From Breviolum minutum Mf 1.05b.01 (lineage: Eukaryota; Sar; Dinophyceae; Suessiales; Symbiodiniaceae): a DNA stretch of 64,000 nt. Under the pieces are notes generated by a model. The model was given only the letters and a program-made list of their open reading frames with translations, made no database searches and was not told where the DNA came from. Position numbers and translations under genes: made by a program. Shown here one piece after another: positions 30,189 to 43,500 of the stretch; the stretch's first letter is position 1; each line of letters starts with the position of its first letter. The stretch covers positions 142,239-206,238 of the forward strand of contig DF239314.1 in the NCBI GenBank assembly GCA_000507305.1. The letters are read 5' to 3'.

Positions 30189-31748
30189 GTTTCTGCATTT
30201 TTCTTGGAATTTGTATTTGGGACTGAAACAAAATTTAACTCCAAAAAGCACAATGGTGAACAAAAAATCAGCACATTTCCTGGTCAATTTTAATAAATAG
30301 CCTCGCGGGAAAAAAAAAAACATGAAAAAAAAACGAAACAGGGCATAGATGTTTTTTCGGTTTGTTACGGTGATCAATGAGGTTCAGGTTGTTGAAAACC
30401 CGGCCTTCGGGTGAGAAAATGTTGGTCCTTCTGTAAAAACACGGAAAACATATCCACCGATCAAACTGCAAATTAATGACTGCTTAGTGTGAATTCGATT
30501 GGGATGGATTTGTTCCATGGGATTCGTTTTTCCCACATCTTTCGAGAGTTTATACAGAATGCCCAGAGATCCAAAAATCAATGAGGGTTGTCTCATTGCT
30601 CATTAAAAATGGCGATCAAAAAGTTGATGAACGTCGGACGTTTGCACGTCCGGTTTAACTGCTTTACGGTGGAGGGCTTCGCACTTCAAAGAAAACGATG
30701 GATTCGTGAAGTCCCAGGGTGGGGTGCCACCCCAGGATCTGGCCGGGGAAAACGGCCTTTCTTTTTTCCGGGGGAGTTTTCAAATACTCAGGGATTTCCA
30801 TGGGTTCAACCGTCGCATCAGCAAAGATCACGGTCGCACATTAACAGTCCCCATAACCAAAACAAAAAAACAACTTCCCTAGGTCATTCTGCTGGTAACC
30901 TTTTTTGGGATGGTTAAGTCTCAGCACCAACATGGTTCGTTTCACATGACCTATGGTGAAAATGTGACACGAACTTAAAGGTTGCAAACATGACGGCTAA
31001 CGATCCAGAATAAAGTCAGGTCACGGCTTGAATCACCACAGGCCTGTGAATTTTGTCAACAAAAACTGACTTAGCCAAAGGACCATGAAATAAAAGTTTA
31101 AACTATATTTTTCATGTTTTCCCTACCAAATGTGCAATCCCCAAAAGTTTAAAGGTTGCCCATTGGCTGACTGAGAAAAGCCTCGAAAACAACATCTGAC
31201 CACACCCCAACCTGCCCCCAACAGCAGCCATCCCTTGAACTAGTCAGTTTAATACATCAAGTTGCTTCGCTGGGTAGCGGAGGAAGATAGACTTCAGGTA
31301 ATGCCTTGGACCTGACAGGGCGGCAAAACATGAGAAGCGGTGAAGAAGTTTTGCCAAAAGGAAGATTTTCTGCTGAATCATGCCCTCGAAAATCATGAAG
31401 GAAAACATATTCAAGATGATGATCTTGAAAATAAAGGGCCGTTATTTTGCAAACTCAAGATGATGATGACTTGAAAAAAGACGGCGTTTTGAAAGGGATG
31501 AAGTACGTCATTGACAGATCTTTTTATTGAGTTGCTTTTTGTATTTTAGTCAGTTCCGGGTAATATTTTTTGTAGTCCCTCCCTTGTGAAGCAACCAAGC
31601 AAGGTTGCTTAAACATTCTAGGTGCACCGTGAAATATCCTGAAGTTTCCTGTCCGGTTTTGAGATTGTTCGAATCAGCAAGTATGATGCTGCTGGATTTC
31701 TTCAAGTTCCCTCCACAGCCAGCAGTGCACCACTTCTGAACACTTAGA

Positions 31749-31835
31749 TCCTCCCTGAAAACGAACAGCTTGCCCATGAAAATAGGCTGGGCCCACCATT
31801 TTTCAGGGGCTATGTTAGTTTAGGGAATGTAGCCT
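31749..31835. mobile_element. Family B element
   Basis: CCTCCCTGAAAACGAACAGC at the left and GCTATGTTAGTTTAGGGAAT at the right. Confidence 0.55.
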
Positions 31836-31990
31836 GTTTTTACTTTATGCTTTAGTTTCTTCTGTTTTGTCGGCGTGGTTTTGATAAGCAATCTGTATTT
31901 GAGGGAAGTAAAATCATCGTCCATATCATGAAACAAACTAGAGCTGCAGGTGTCTTTTGATAATCACAAAAGTGAAAGATTTAATCTAAG

Positions 31991-32097
31991 CTAGTTGGTG
32001 GTTTCAAGCCATTTGAAAAAAATATGCTCGTCAAATTGGATCATCTCCCCAAATTTTTGGGGTGAACATAAAAAACATGTGAGTTGCCACCACCTAG
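31991..32097. mobile_element. Family A hairpin element
   Basis: CTAGTTGGTGGTTTCAAGCC at the left; right arm GTGAGTTGCCACCACCTAG, the same variant as at 24598 and 33113. Confidence 0.75.
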
Positions 32098-32245
32098 TAA
32101 GGTGAGCCTGTATAGGAAACCATACAAACCAAACAAGTAGTACATCCGACCTGAAATTGATCGTATCTTATCGAAAAGTCCAAGGTTAATTTCCCCCCAA
32201 GGTAACCCCTGAGGGCTATGTGAGAATCTTCCTGATTGAACCAAA

Positions 32246-32350
32246 TAAACTCCCCAAAACTAATATAGTCTCTAAAAATGGTGGTTTCCAATAGGAATCT
32301 CCTTTTCCAGGGGGTCTATTTTCAGGGGCTATGTTAGTTTCACGGAGGGT
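32246..32350. mobile_element. Family B element
   Basis: AACTCCCCAAAACTAATATAG at the left and GCTATGTTAGTTTCACGGAGG at the right. Another B left arm follows immediately (about 32350-32400). Confidence 0.6.
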
Positions 32351-32730
32351 ACACCCCCACCAAAAATTTAACAGTTTGCCCATGAAAGCCATTTTGGGGA
32401 GCTCAGTCACCTTTTCATGGGTACCCCACCCAAATGAAACCCCTTACCCCTAAAAATAAGGCCTTATTAAGGGATTATGAACCCACCATGATGCCTTAAG
32501 TAGGCCAGCTATTAGGGTCTGCTATTTCTTGGGTTGATACCATTTGGTGGGGATACTTGGGACCCTTAGATTTCCCATGATTTTTCCCCAAGTTCACCTT
32601 GCAGGCATTTCCTCATCAATCATCCTTGCCTGCCGGAGATGGGAGCTTGCAGAGAAAGCTCAAAAAGCTGTTTGGACGGAAAAAATACATCCTGATGTTT
32701 CAGAATCATCCCATACTAAAACAAAAACAG

Positions 32731-32756
32731 CATCGTCGTCGTCGTCGTCGTCGTCG

Positions 32757-32813
<57 letters not shown>

Positions 32814-32835
32814 CCATCATCATCCTCGTCATCAT
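32731..32835. repeat. TCG/TCA trinucleotide repeat
   Basis: A run of GTC units passes into a long run of TCA units with rare interruptions. It creates the His- and Ser-rich open frames across 32544-33180, which are not considered genes. Confidence 0.95.
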
Positions 32836-33112
32836 GAAGATGTTAAAAGGCGCTTAAGGTGGCCGGTAGTTTTAAAAACGTACTTAAGATTTTTAAGATG
32901 GAAGACAGGCAAAAGGTGTTTGATACACCTGATGCGATCAATCCAGCAATCCCTTTCAAATTCTTCAGTTGAGATTCGGTTTTATCGATATGAAGCCCCG
33001 ATGGATTTCCATCAGATCTTTTCGGGAACATCCAAGAGATGCAAAACTACCCCCACGAAAATTAACATGTCCCCTGAAAAGGGACAACTTCAAAAGAAAG
33101 TTTCATCTTCCA

Positions 33113-33203
33113 TTTGGTGGCTTCAACCCATTTGCTCGTCAAATTGGATCATTTCCCCAGGGTTCGGGGTGAACCTTTAAAAATATTTGAGTTGCCACCA
33201 CCT
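33113..33203. mobile_element. Family A hairpin element
   Basis: TTTGGTGGCTTCAACCC at the left and GAGTTGCCACCACCTAG at the right, with TGCTCGTCAAATTGGATCATTTCCCC between. Confidence 0.7.
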
Positions 33204-33604
33204 AGTTTTTAAAAGGCGCTTGCTATTAGTTTTCAAGGGCGCAAACCTACTTCAAACCTTTAACAAAAACCAGATTGGTTGATGGGTCTTAGAAACAAAA
33301 ACTCACACAAAGAACTACAGGATGCGTCGCTGGCCATTTCCCTAGTTGTAAATGTTATTCATTGATATCACCTCCTAGGAAACCCACCCTACATCCACCC
33401 CAGTTGGATACGGAAAAAAAAACGTTTGGGGTTGGATAAATCGGATCTGTCCACATATCCAACAGTTGGATACCAGTGATCCCTGCAGTTTCGTGATTCA
33501 GCTTGCACCCGGAAACAAAAAAAAACAAAACGTTAAGGGATTTCAATGATTTTCATGTCACTAAGATTCGTAAAATCTCCACCAAAAAAAGAAACACACA
33601 CACA

Positions 33605-33730
33605 CTAGGATGTCCCAGGAAATTAGGAAATGGTTAGTAAATAGGTTTTTGACATTGACCTACTTAGAAATGGGGTATATTGGGCTTATATGAACCACCT
33701 ACCAAACCATTTCCTAACTTCCTGGTGAAT
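33605..33730. mobile_element. Family F element
   Basis: CTAGGATGTCCCAGGAAATTAGGAAATGGTTAG at the left and AACCATTTCCTAACTTCC at the right. Confidence 0.55.
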
Positions 33731-33759
33731 GTTACCTCCCAAAATGAATAAAGAACAGA

Positions 33760-33894
33760 TGCTGATGGCAACCAGAAATCCGGTAGGTAAACTCACCAGT
33801 TGAGGGTTGGTAGTTTGACCCTTTTGTTTACGACGGGTTTTGGGCCACATCCCAGGTGGTTGGCCTTGGGATTTCTGAACCATCAACTGAATAT
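33760..33894. mobile_element. Family C element, diverged
   Basis: ACCAGAAATCCGG and CACCAGTTGAGGGTTGGTAG, then ACATCCCAGGTGG and GGATTTCTGAACCATCAACTG. The left tip is lost. Confidence 0.55.
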
Positions 33895-34127
33895 TGGGAT
33901 TCTGATTATTATTCAGAATTGAAATACCTGGGTATACTGAATCGGTGCAATATTCTGAACCTTTTGGGATTCTGATTCAACAGTATTCAGTATTAACAGT
34001 ATTCAGTATTGGTATCTGAAAAAGAATATTGCACAGATTCTTCATACCTCAACCAAAAACCAGTGCATATGAAAAAAAAATATCTTCCCAAATGACCAGC
34101 AGTGTGAAAATGCATCACCTACTCATA

Positions 34128-34215
34128 CCATCCATGTATGATATATTTACAGGGTATATTTACCTACATTTGATTCATGTTTATGGTAAATGTTGGTAAA
34201 TATACCAGTCCCATG
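34128..34215. mobile_element. Family D element
   Basis: CATGTATGATATATTTAC at the left and GGTAAATATACCAGTCCCATGCATG at the right. The outer GGATCC tips have decayed. Confidence 0.55.
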
Positions 34216-34447
34216 CATGCTATGGCATTATGGCCTTAACGTCATTCACCAAGCGTTGATGAATTCACAAAGAGGGACCTGATACTTCAGAATTGTTCGC
34301 CGAGGAAATGGCAATTGAAACGAGGGTCTTAAAAGAGATTCATACACTCCCGCAGTAGCGGCCCATAACTCCATTTATATAGGGGATGAAACCACCCCCA
34401 GTAAAACCCATTGATTTTCGGCCATTTATCGGAAAAAGTGGTGTTTT

Positions 34448-34549
34448 TCAGGTCTTCACATCGACTGGAAGACAGGGGGATTTTTCCAATGCCTTGTTGC
34501 TCTCCACGAAGTCTTGAACCTCCATGGTCTGTTGCTCTAAGGCTTCAGC
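34448..34549 (-). CDS. Kinesin-5-like gene, probable last exon
   Basis: Acceptor CAG|G in phase 0. It reads AEALEQQTMEVQDFVESNK then ALEKSPCLPVDVKT and TGA (102 nt). The coiled-coil composition continues that of the preceding exons. A GT inside (after CLP) could instead be a donor, in which case the gene continues to the left. Confidence 0.55.
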   Translation of the reverse strand, partial: AEALEQQTMEVQDFVESNKALEKSPCLPVDVKT

Positions 34550-37500
34550 CTGGGCACGCCGGAAAGTCAACGCAACGGAAACCGGAAACATAGGAATCAC
34601 ATGTTTTCATGGCAAGCTGAGGGGACTCCCCCAATGCCCCCCCCCAGAAATAAGGCCTTATTAAGGGATGATTGACTACCATTGTCCATGAATAAGGCCC
34701 TCATTAGGGCCTTATTAGTTCCCAAAAATCGCACATGCAAAAAATTGCCATATTTTAAAGGGAGTTAACTTTTTCAAGGCTCCCTTATCAAACCACCATT
34801 TGGAGTGAGGTCGTGTGAGGTCGCTATAATTTGATCAGATACTTGAAGCAGGAGTCATACATTTTCCAGAGGCCGTCGATTTTTTCATATCCATTCTTCA
34901 AAAACCCTGCAAAAAGCTACCTTTTAGCAGTGTTGCTTTTAAAAACACCTAAGTCCCCTCCAAACCCTACCGGACTAGTACAGCAATCACTTCATCAATT
35001 CGGCGATATCGGTTTACACTGATATACTTGGAGGATCATTCCAAGTTAGTAAGTGGCTAGTAACCCCGACTTATACTATAAGCCATTCAGGCCATTTACT
35101 AACCATAGAAAAAAACACTTTCAAGTCCTGGGATGGTACTGAAAAAAAACGCATACCTCGGATTTACTGGGCGCCTTCAGCAAAACTGTGGCAAGCTAAG
35201 ATCGGGAATTTAGACTGTATATCATCTGTGGTGACGATGGAATCCTGGGTTTTAAGTTTAAAAAAATACACTCCGGGATCTTTTTTAACATTTCGCCATG
35301 ACCAGTTCCTTCCCAATTTTTAGATTCATCTCATGGTGTTTTATCAGCATTCAGAATGGGTGAATTTCCATGGTCCCAACCCTTGGGTCCCCCTTACCGC
35401 CCCTCGTCGTAGCGCTTGCACCGCGCACACCGCGTGACCTGGTTGCGCTATGGTGTGCTGTAAGATCCGGCTACCAGAGACTTGGACAATCTCATACTGT
35501 TGGTGGAAAAAATCCGGCGATCACCAGTTGATATGGTAGATATATGTTGATATTCCTTTTAATTAGAGGGTTTCATACATGTTTGGTGTTGCAGGATTTC
35601 TGAACCATCAACAGTAGGAGCCATACTTGGAGGATCACCCCAGTTCGGAAGTGGTTAGATAGTTCGGCCATTTGGAAAGGGTCCCGCATGGCCCTACCTA
35701 GGGAATTTATCGGAATGGAGATTCGGCCTATGAATGCAAACCGCCCCACAACCAATGGCTTCTCATTTGCTCGGACTATTTGATAGGGAAAGATGGCCAT
35801 CTGAAATTCTCATTTGCTCATCACGATACGCACCAACCAGATAAGTTATACTCCCCCCAAAACTAACACACATCCACTTAAAAATGATAGTTGGGAGACT
35901 CTTCTCATGTTGAAACAGTCCCGTTTTAGAGGACATGTTTGAATTGGGGGGGTGTAAGATTTTACCCCAAAACTGGCCTCCGTTTCAACAACCAAATCCT
36001 CCAACACCTCCAACCCACGTCGCTAGCCGCCTTCCATGTCATCGGTCTTCTCCAGGCAGTTGGTGGTTCGCTGCTGGGACGCCTGAACCAACAGCTCCAA
36101 GTGGAGTTATATAACCCTTTATAAATAGCCGAAAATGAATTGGTAATTGGTAAGTGGGGTTAGTGAAAACCCCACTTCTTTAGGGGCCCCGTTTCACTCC
36201 ATTTATAACGATCGGATCGGGGCAGTACACCGATAGTACACCCCTGAAATTCAACAGCAACCCCTGAAAGCCATTCGATGGGACTCGAAAACTCCGACTC
36301 CGAATTTGGGGCCACTTGGGATGTCCTGTTGGAAGGCTGGATCAATAGTTAATAAATGGGACAGGTTATAATGATGGTTTGGAAAGGCTAACTCCTTTCA
36401 ACACAGGGCTATGTTGTGTATCTATCTATCTATCTTAGATTTCGTGGATGTATATCCCATTTTTCTGGAACACAAAGCGCCACAAACCCCGCGCAAAGGT
36501 CGATTCAGGGAGAGGGTGAGGAGGTCTTCAGGTCGCAAACATCAAATGCGAAGGATCAAAAGGATCCTCTGGAAAACTGCTCCTATAGTTTCAAGGGAAT
36601 CTTAGGGTACTTGGAGGATCATACCTAAGTTGGGCATCGTGGTGGCCGATCTCCATGGCTTACAAATGGGGATTACTAACCACTTACTAAGTGGGGTGAT
36701 CCTCCAAGTATCTACTCCCCCCAATGCCACGCTTCACCCCGGAGAGAGAACCGGCCTTATTAAGGCTTAATTGAGGGATAATGATGGTTAATAACCCTTT
36801 GGTAAAGCCATATGATACATGATCTATTCATACATTTACATTCATCTATCTATTCATTTGTCTATGGATTTATCTATTCTCTATTCATAATATATAAAAC
36901 TCATGTTTAAACAATGCCAAACACCGTAAATGATGTGTTTCTTTCCATCCCATCGCAAAAAGTTTACAGTACAGTAAATCCAATCAGATTTATCCAACGT
37001 CCAAAGACTTGGCTGTATCTCCATCGGTGATCCACGAGTTTCCTTCAAAGCAGCAATCTCAAAAGATAACCTTGCAAGAAAACACCTTGACACGTGCAAT
37101 CTTAAAAAATGCCTTTTCAAAAATGATACCTCAACAATGCTGCTGTGGCAAGAATATGTTTTCATCATTTTGCTCTAAAGGTAATTAATCCCGAATGCCC
37201 TTCAACACTCACCTTTTTTGAAGGGTTCCACCAACACAAAAAACATCCAAAAATCTTCTTCGTCCCAATCAAGCTCACATCTTCGCCACCAAATTCAGCA
37301 AATGGTAAATTGGTGGTTGGGGCCCCAGTGGTTTGGATTCCTGGGATTCCCCTATGAAAGGGATTGGGATTCTTAGGGGTACCCCATTCGAATCCCAAAC
37401 CACCGGGCCGGAAACCACCAATTTATCATTGGTTGACAAAACGGTTGCCATAGGTGGTGGGTTGATGTGGGTTGACTGTTTACCCCAAAGCTTCCTGGGG

Positions 37501-40500
37501 AATTTTTTCCAGGTGGATTTCTAGGTGGATCAAACGGTGGATTTTTGGGCCAATTTCTAGGTTGACAAAAGCTGCTGCTCACTGATGCCTCTTGGATCTC
37601 CTTCGAAGCCACCTTTGCAGTTTGCAAAAGCACATCTTCTGCCTCCCAGTCGACTAGTTGTTGGTTGAAAATGGGTGGTTATAACCTGGAATGAAATTTA
37701 AAAGATCAATTCCCTAGAAGTCCAAAGACAAGACTTAAAATAATAGGGTGTTCACCAAAGACTAGTGTTTTAGTGGGGAATTTTAATCATCCAAAATTGG
37801 GGACCCAGGGAATTTATTCAGCGTGGGAAGGGATGAAAATCCACAAAAGAATATTGGGGGTTTTCGAAAGAACTTTTCGCATAGGGTGTTGCTACTGAAC
37901 TTAGGCATGTGCTCGGGTTTTTGTTCGGAATTTGTCCTCTTAAAAAAAACCCTGCAAGTCCAACAGGTTGGTTTACGAACCACCATTTTTGTAATAAGGG
38001 TTCATCATCATCCAAAATGAACCACCAATTTTTGAATGGTGGTTGACTTCCAGGGAATATCAATCAAATCAACTTCAACTGGCAGTAGTATACTTGGAGC
38101 TTGTGGGACATTATTGTTTTTCCAAAGAATCCGGGGATTTTCCACAGAGTAGTACCAGTACAATCCCCTGGAAATAAACTAAGCAGTCCCTCAGTGGCCT
38201 TTTTGCCACTGCTGGAAAGCGATCATTGGATTCAACTGGAGTTTGTGTCAGACTTGATGTTTTTTCATTTGATTTAACCCTGAAACTATCCTCTAAAGCT
38301 ACACTCACAAATTGCCGGCTGGAAACATCTCCATGTTTTTGTGATGAAAAGCCATCTAAAAACATGGTTGTAGATTTGGCCCTGAATCAAAGCCAAACCC
38401 TGGAAACCAATATTTAGATCCTTAGGTACCATCTGTGGTTTTGTTCGTGACCTCGGCTCATTTCGCTATAGACTTTGCTCAGAATAATGGATTTGCTAAT
38501 TCGATGCCTGGAAAAAGTGAACCAACAAATATTCTCGCAAATGGTGATTTAATAATTCTAATGGTGATGAATCCCATAACATCCAATCCGTAAAGAATAA
38601 CCTTTGAAAAAAAATGGGGGGGCAGATAAAGGTGGATCTTTAATTTGAAACCCTTCAAAAAGGAAAAAATATAGCAAACCCTGAAACTAACAGCCCAGCC
38701 AAAGCACCTGAAAATGGATGGTTGGAAGACTATCCTTTTGGGATGGTCTGTTTCAGCTGCTATGTTAGTTTCAGGGAGGGTAGCAAACCAGACCCCAACC
38801 GGTTGCGATCCGAAATGCTCAGCATTTAGTAGGGAAAATGGCCATCCGAAATGCTCCTTTGCTCCTCCCCATGGCCACATCCAATGCACCTTTGAAACGT
38901 TTCTTTCTGTTATTCGATCTTTGGATTCTGCCATTGTTGTAGGCTGGCCCGAACTTCAGCAGACGGGGTTGCCCAGCAGCTATGCCGCAGCCAACCCAGT
39001 TCGTCACCACTTTCAGCTTCAGATAGTCTGGACTACAGCCTTTGGTGGGATCAAAGTCCAGGACTACGTTTGGGAACCTTGCTGCCCCGACAAGAATGCA
39101 GAAGAGCTCGCAACTTTGGGAATGCATGCGGACACCGGCCCAGGCGAACGACAGAGTTGGCCGTTTGCAGCCGTTTGCACCATTTCCAGCTTTGAGGAAC
39201 CCAACGACCTTCGTCAAGGAAGAACACGTATATAATGGATGCACATGGCCCAATGATTGTTCCTTCCTTGAGTGACGCACCAACCTTGAAATACTGTGGA
39301 TGGAAGAAATCCTGCACCAGCTGAGATACATCAAACCCTGTAAATAATTGGGTTAAACTACCTATTTCCTGGTGCAGGATTTCTTCCATCAACAGTATGT
39401 TGGTCATTTTCGAGGGGGGGGACATGTTCTTCCCAAACGAAGTACCTTTCAGATGATGTCAGGGGATGTCGCAACAAAAAAAATGTTCAAAGGCACGGAT
39501 TTGATTGGTGGATCCCCTGTACCCCTTCCTTGTCCACAAGCCAAAAGGATGTTAACCAACGATGATGAGTGAATCTGGCTCGAAGTCGAAGCCGACTATT
39601 TTTTGAATGATGTTTTTCCGTAAAGACGACATTGTTTTACTAAAGATATGAGCACTTGCAGGGTACGATTCTTTTGATGCTCTTTGACTTTGACTTCCGG
39701 GGATACATTATAATACATTGGAATCAAATATATACTTGTTTACATAACAGTTGGAACTGCTCACATCTATATGATATTTTTCCAAAATTTACCACTAAAA
39801 GGTTCCTGCCTCATTTTCCCACCAACAAAACAACCAAACAACGAAAAAAAACAAAAACACAAAAAAAAAACCAACCTGCGCATGCTGGGTCAGCAGATCT
39901 GTCATAGACTCCCAGCGTTTTTGCCTTGGAAAACCCCCCCGTGCTGCCCTTTGGAAGGGGTCCCACGTTGCCAGATCCTTAGGGAACTTACGATCACCAT
40001 GGTTATTAAATGATCCTCCAAGTGGGGAAGAAGATGTACAAGCCAACACAAACAAGGGTTGTAATCCAATGAACTAAAAAGTAGGCAGTGTATAATCAGT
40101 GTATATAATCAAATTAACAATCTTTGGCTCCGCCCCCCCCCAAAAAAAAAAAAACGTAGAGGGGGCGAAGATGATCCCCAGCTAAACCTTCATTTGCTAC
40201 TGGCATCCGGGTAGAGGGTAGATCTAATGAATATTGTTTTGGGGGTGAAGTAAGGGGCCTTCCCCCTAAGACTCCGATTTTGCCCCCTCTTTTAGTGGCT
40301 GAAATTCACTTCATTTATTTCACATGGGCGAAAGTCAAGTACTTTTTTTGGGTGGCTGAAGGGCAATATACTACATTTGCGTTTGAGTGGCTGAAATTGA
40401 CTCTTTTTTTTCAGTGGCTGAATTCACTCCTTGGAGGATCATCCCAGGACTTGAACGTCGTTAGTTACAAAGTCGTTAGTTACAATGGTCAGTAAGTATG

Positions 40501-43500
40501 GTTGTGGGACCCCTTCCAAATGGCCATTCATAGCTTATTATTGGTGGTGATCCTAACCACTGAAACGTCCGTCCTGGGATGATCCTCCAATTGGAGAAAT
40601 CCCTTAAAGTCCGAAGTTGTTTGTCCTCCTGGACCTTCACAAGGTTGGGTGCCCCAGGCTGTTGTTCAGAGCTCTCTGCAGCACGCTGCCGTTCCACGTC
40701 CACGTCGTGGCGACCAGCGCTGCCGGCAGCCTTTTGTAACGATGCTTGCTTCAGAAGGAGCCCTAGCAGCTATAAGTAGGGTTATAACTTAACCCCATTT
40801 AGAGGGGTTATATCATCTTAGTTACCCATGTGTTAGGCGATTTTTTTAAAGGAGTGAACTCCAGCAGGTAACTTGTCTAACTAGGGGCCCATCTGGGTAA
40901 CTGGGTGCATATATTTTACGTATGAGTGTTTTTCCCATGGGTTCGGGTGTGATATTTTTTGCCTTGCTGGAAGATTGATCGACCAGGGTGGAGAGGAAGT
41001 GAGAGAATCAGATTCCTAAATATTGAGCCCAAAAATCGTCCAAAAGCAATCTTCCCAAAAATCATCTTTTCTAAGAATCAGCCATTGGACCCTGCACGGG
41101 GTTAGCAGGGGTGTCTGTTTTGTTGGTCCTCAAAATGACGTAAACGCCAGCAACTTCAGGGGCAAAATCGGATTCTCAGAATGAATAGAAACAGAAATTG
41201 GCCAATTGCATCAATTTTTTTCGCTTGAGTCCCATGGGAGAATTTAAGATTCTCGGTAAAGAAACGACATACCACCCTAGAGACATCCAGTCATACCGAA
41301 CGTGAGCATCAGTGCTTGTTGAACCCCCAAACCTCTCCTGGGGTGCTTTTAAGGGTTCCCAAACACCGATCCTCACGTTCGGTATGACTGGAGGATGGGC
41401 CACTGGATGTCTAGGCTTAGTCAAATTGGATCATTTCCCAAGTACACCAGGGTAAAAGTAGATGGCACGGTTACCAGATATCGGTTTATATAAGCCCTGT
41501 ATTAACCTACCTTTCGGGGACTGTGCCATCTACTTTGACCATGGGGTAAAGGGTTTTGAAAACATCTTTGAAACCACTACCTACTTTTGGGGTAGTTGAA
41601 GGATTTGGGATGTCTAGAAATAGTAATTCACCAATTCCCAAAAAAATTTTGGCCGCCAAATTTTTACCCAATCACCACGGAGAAGATGGGATTTGGTGTT
41701 GAAAGATTCTTGCGAAGATTCGGTAAATCAAGATCGCCTGGCAATTCTGCTGGTGATCTTTTTGGGATGGTTAAGTGAGCCTTTCAAAGGTTAAGTGACC
41801 TCCAACTAGGGGATAAAATGGTCACTTTGAATCACCTGGCGGATGCATTAAGTTTCCAAATCTAAGTCGTTTCATCTGGAGGACTTGGAATCGAACATCC
41901 CCAAATACATACAGCATGTCATGAGCATATCCAAAGCATAATCAATTCTGGCCTTACCTTACTATCGGGATACCCAAAACTCCATGTTGGACAAGTATGA
42001 TACCCTCCCTTAAACTAACATGTCAATGTCCCGTGAAAATAAATGGTTGGAAGTTGGAAGATGTATTCCTCATTGAAATAGTTCCCTTTTTAGGGGACAT
42101 TCGTTCGTTTTCAGGAGTGCATGTATCCGACCTGACTTGGACCATATCGAAGTTCCACACTCCCCGCACCTCCACAGTTCCAACACTCTTGGTCGTTTCA
42201 TCGGTCATTTCACTCAAGACCTTCATGTGCATCTCTTCCAATTCATCCACCGCCTGCGACTCCGGCAAAAATCATTTAAAAAAAAACTGAAGATATGGTT
42301 GGTTCACATTTTTTCAAGCTGATTTGTTTTTCCTTGCGGAAAAAAAACTTGAGACATAAGTTGGGTCCTGCCGATCAACACTGGTGAAAACAGTGGATTC
42401 CATGGATCAACTTGCCAAACGGGTTCCATTCATCAAAAATAAACAAAAAGATGAAGTTCACACACTGTAAAACTGAGGGTTTTGGCAACCACCAATTAAT
42501 ACTGTTGATGGTTCAGAAATCCGGCTAACCAGTTGAGGTTGGTAGTTTATCCCGTTATTTGCAGGGTTATTTACATCCCAGGTGGTGCAGGATTTCTTCC
42601 ATCAACATTATCAGGCTCTTTTTATAAAGTTGTTCAAAGAGTTTTGTACCAATGGTGGTGTACAGAAATCTGTGTTGAGCTCTTTTTTTTTTGGAAGTAT
42701 CCGTAGTCAGTCTCAAATGTCAAAAGTTGTTTGAAGTTCATAATACTATCCTTTGATTTTGAGGACTCTGGAGTTCTTGAGCTCCCCATTCACTAGGAAA
42801 ATACGTCATCCCAGGCGACCCTAATCGCTGCCCCAAGGACTCACAGGGTGGAATAAACCTCCCATGATCAACTCAACTCACAACGGAATGTGCTTTCCGC
42901 CAGCGCAACAAGGTGGTAATCCAATGAATTTAAAGAAAATATGCGGTGTATATATAATAACAATCTTTGGTTCCCCAAGTATCCAAAAAACCCTCAAATG
43001 GAACTATTTCGAGGACCCAAAAGCACCCCTGCTATACTATAGTAACTACAGGTTCATTCGCAAATCAATTGGAGGGTCCAATGGTTCTTAGGGCTCTGTG
43101 TCGTTTTGCCAGAAGTTATCCAAGGTCTTCTGGATGTTTTTTCGTCATTGAGATAGATGTTGATTTGCAGGGTACCTCTGCAGTCTCTGATTCGTTGACT
43201 ATTTGGTGATGATGTTGATGATGCTGATGCTTCTCCAATAAAACCCAAGTTGTAATTTTCATGGAACAAGTTCCACTCTGATCAAATTACCTTGAACCTG
43301 AAAACATCTATTTATGAAATGTTTGAATAACCCCAAAATCCCGAGCAAAAAAATCTCTTGGCACACAACAAATAGAAAACTAGGCAAACAAGATGGCCAT
43401 TTTGCCATGTATATTCAAACATGGCGTACCAAACCACCCAAGTTTCAACACGACACAAAAACCATCAAAAAACCAATCCACGACGTCAGCCACTTAAAAC

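Larger units (their letters stand above)
23263..34447. other. Gap between kinesin-5-like and thymidylate kinase genes
   Basis: Mostly family A, B, C, E, F and O elements plus a trinucleotide repeat. Weak exon candidates: 24944-24991, the 26461-26690 block and ELEEIQQHHT near 31680-31710 (minus). The missing first exon of thymidylate kinase, the promoter and the polyadenylation region should be here, but none could be identified. Confidence 0.5.

Noticed and set aside
31640-31720. Minus-strand ELEEIQQHHT as a further kinesin tail exon
   Set aside because: It has an AG|G start and a possible GC donor, but lies beyond the stop-bearing exon at 34448 and has no phase partner.
32544-33180. Long His-rich and Ser-rich frames
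   Set aside because: They are produced by the TCG/TCA repeat at 32731-32835 and continue into a family A element.
38111-38417. Ser/Lys-rich frames on both strands near 38.2-38.4 kb
   Set aside because: They are protein-like in places, but no AG|G border or phase fits the kinesin exons on either side.
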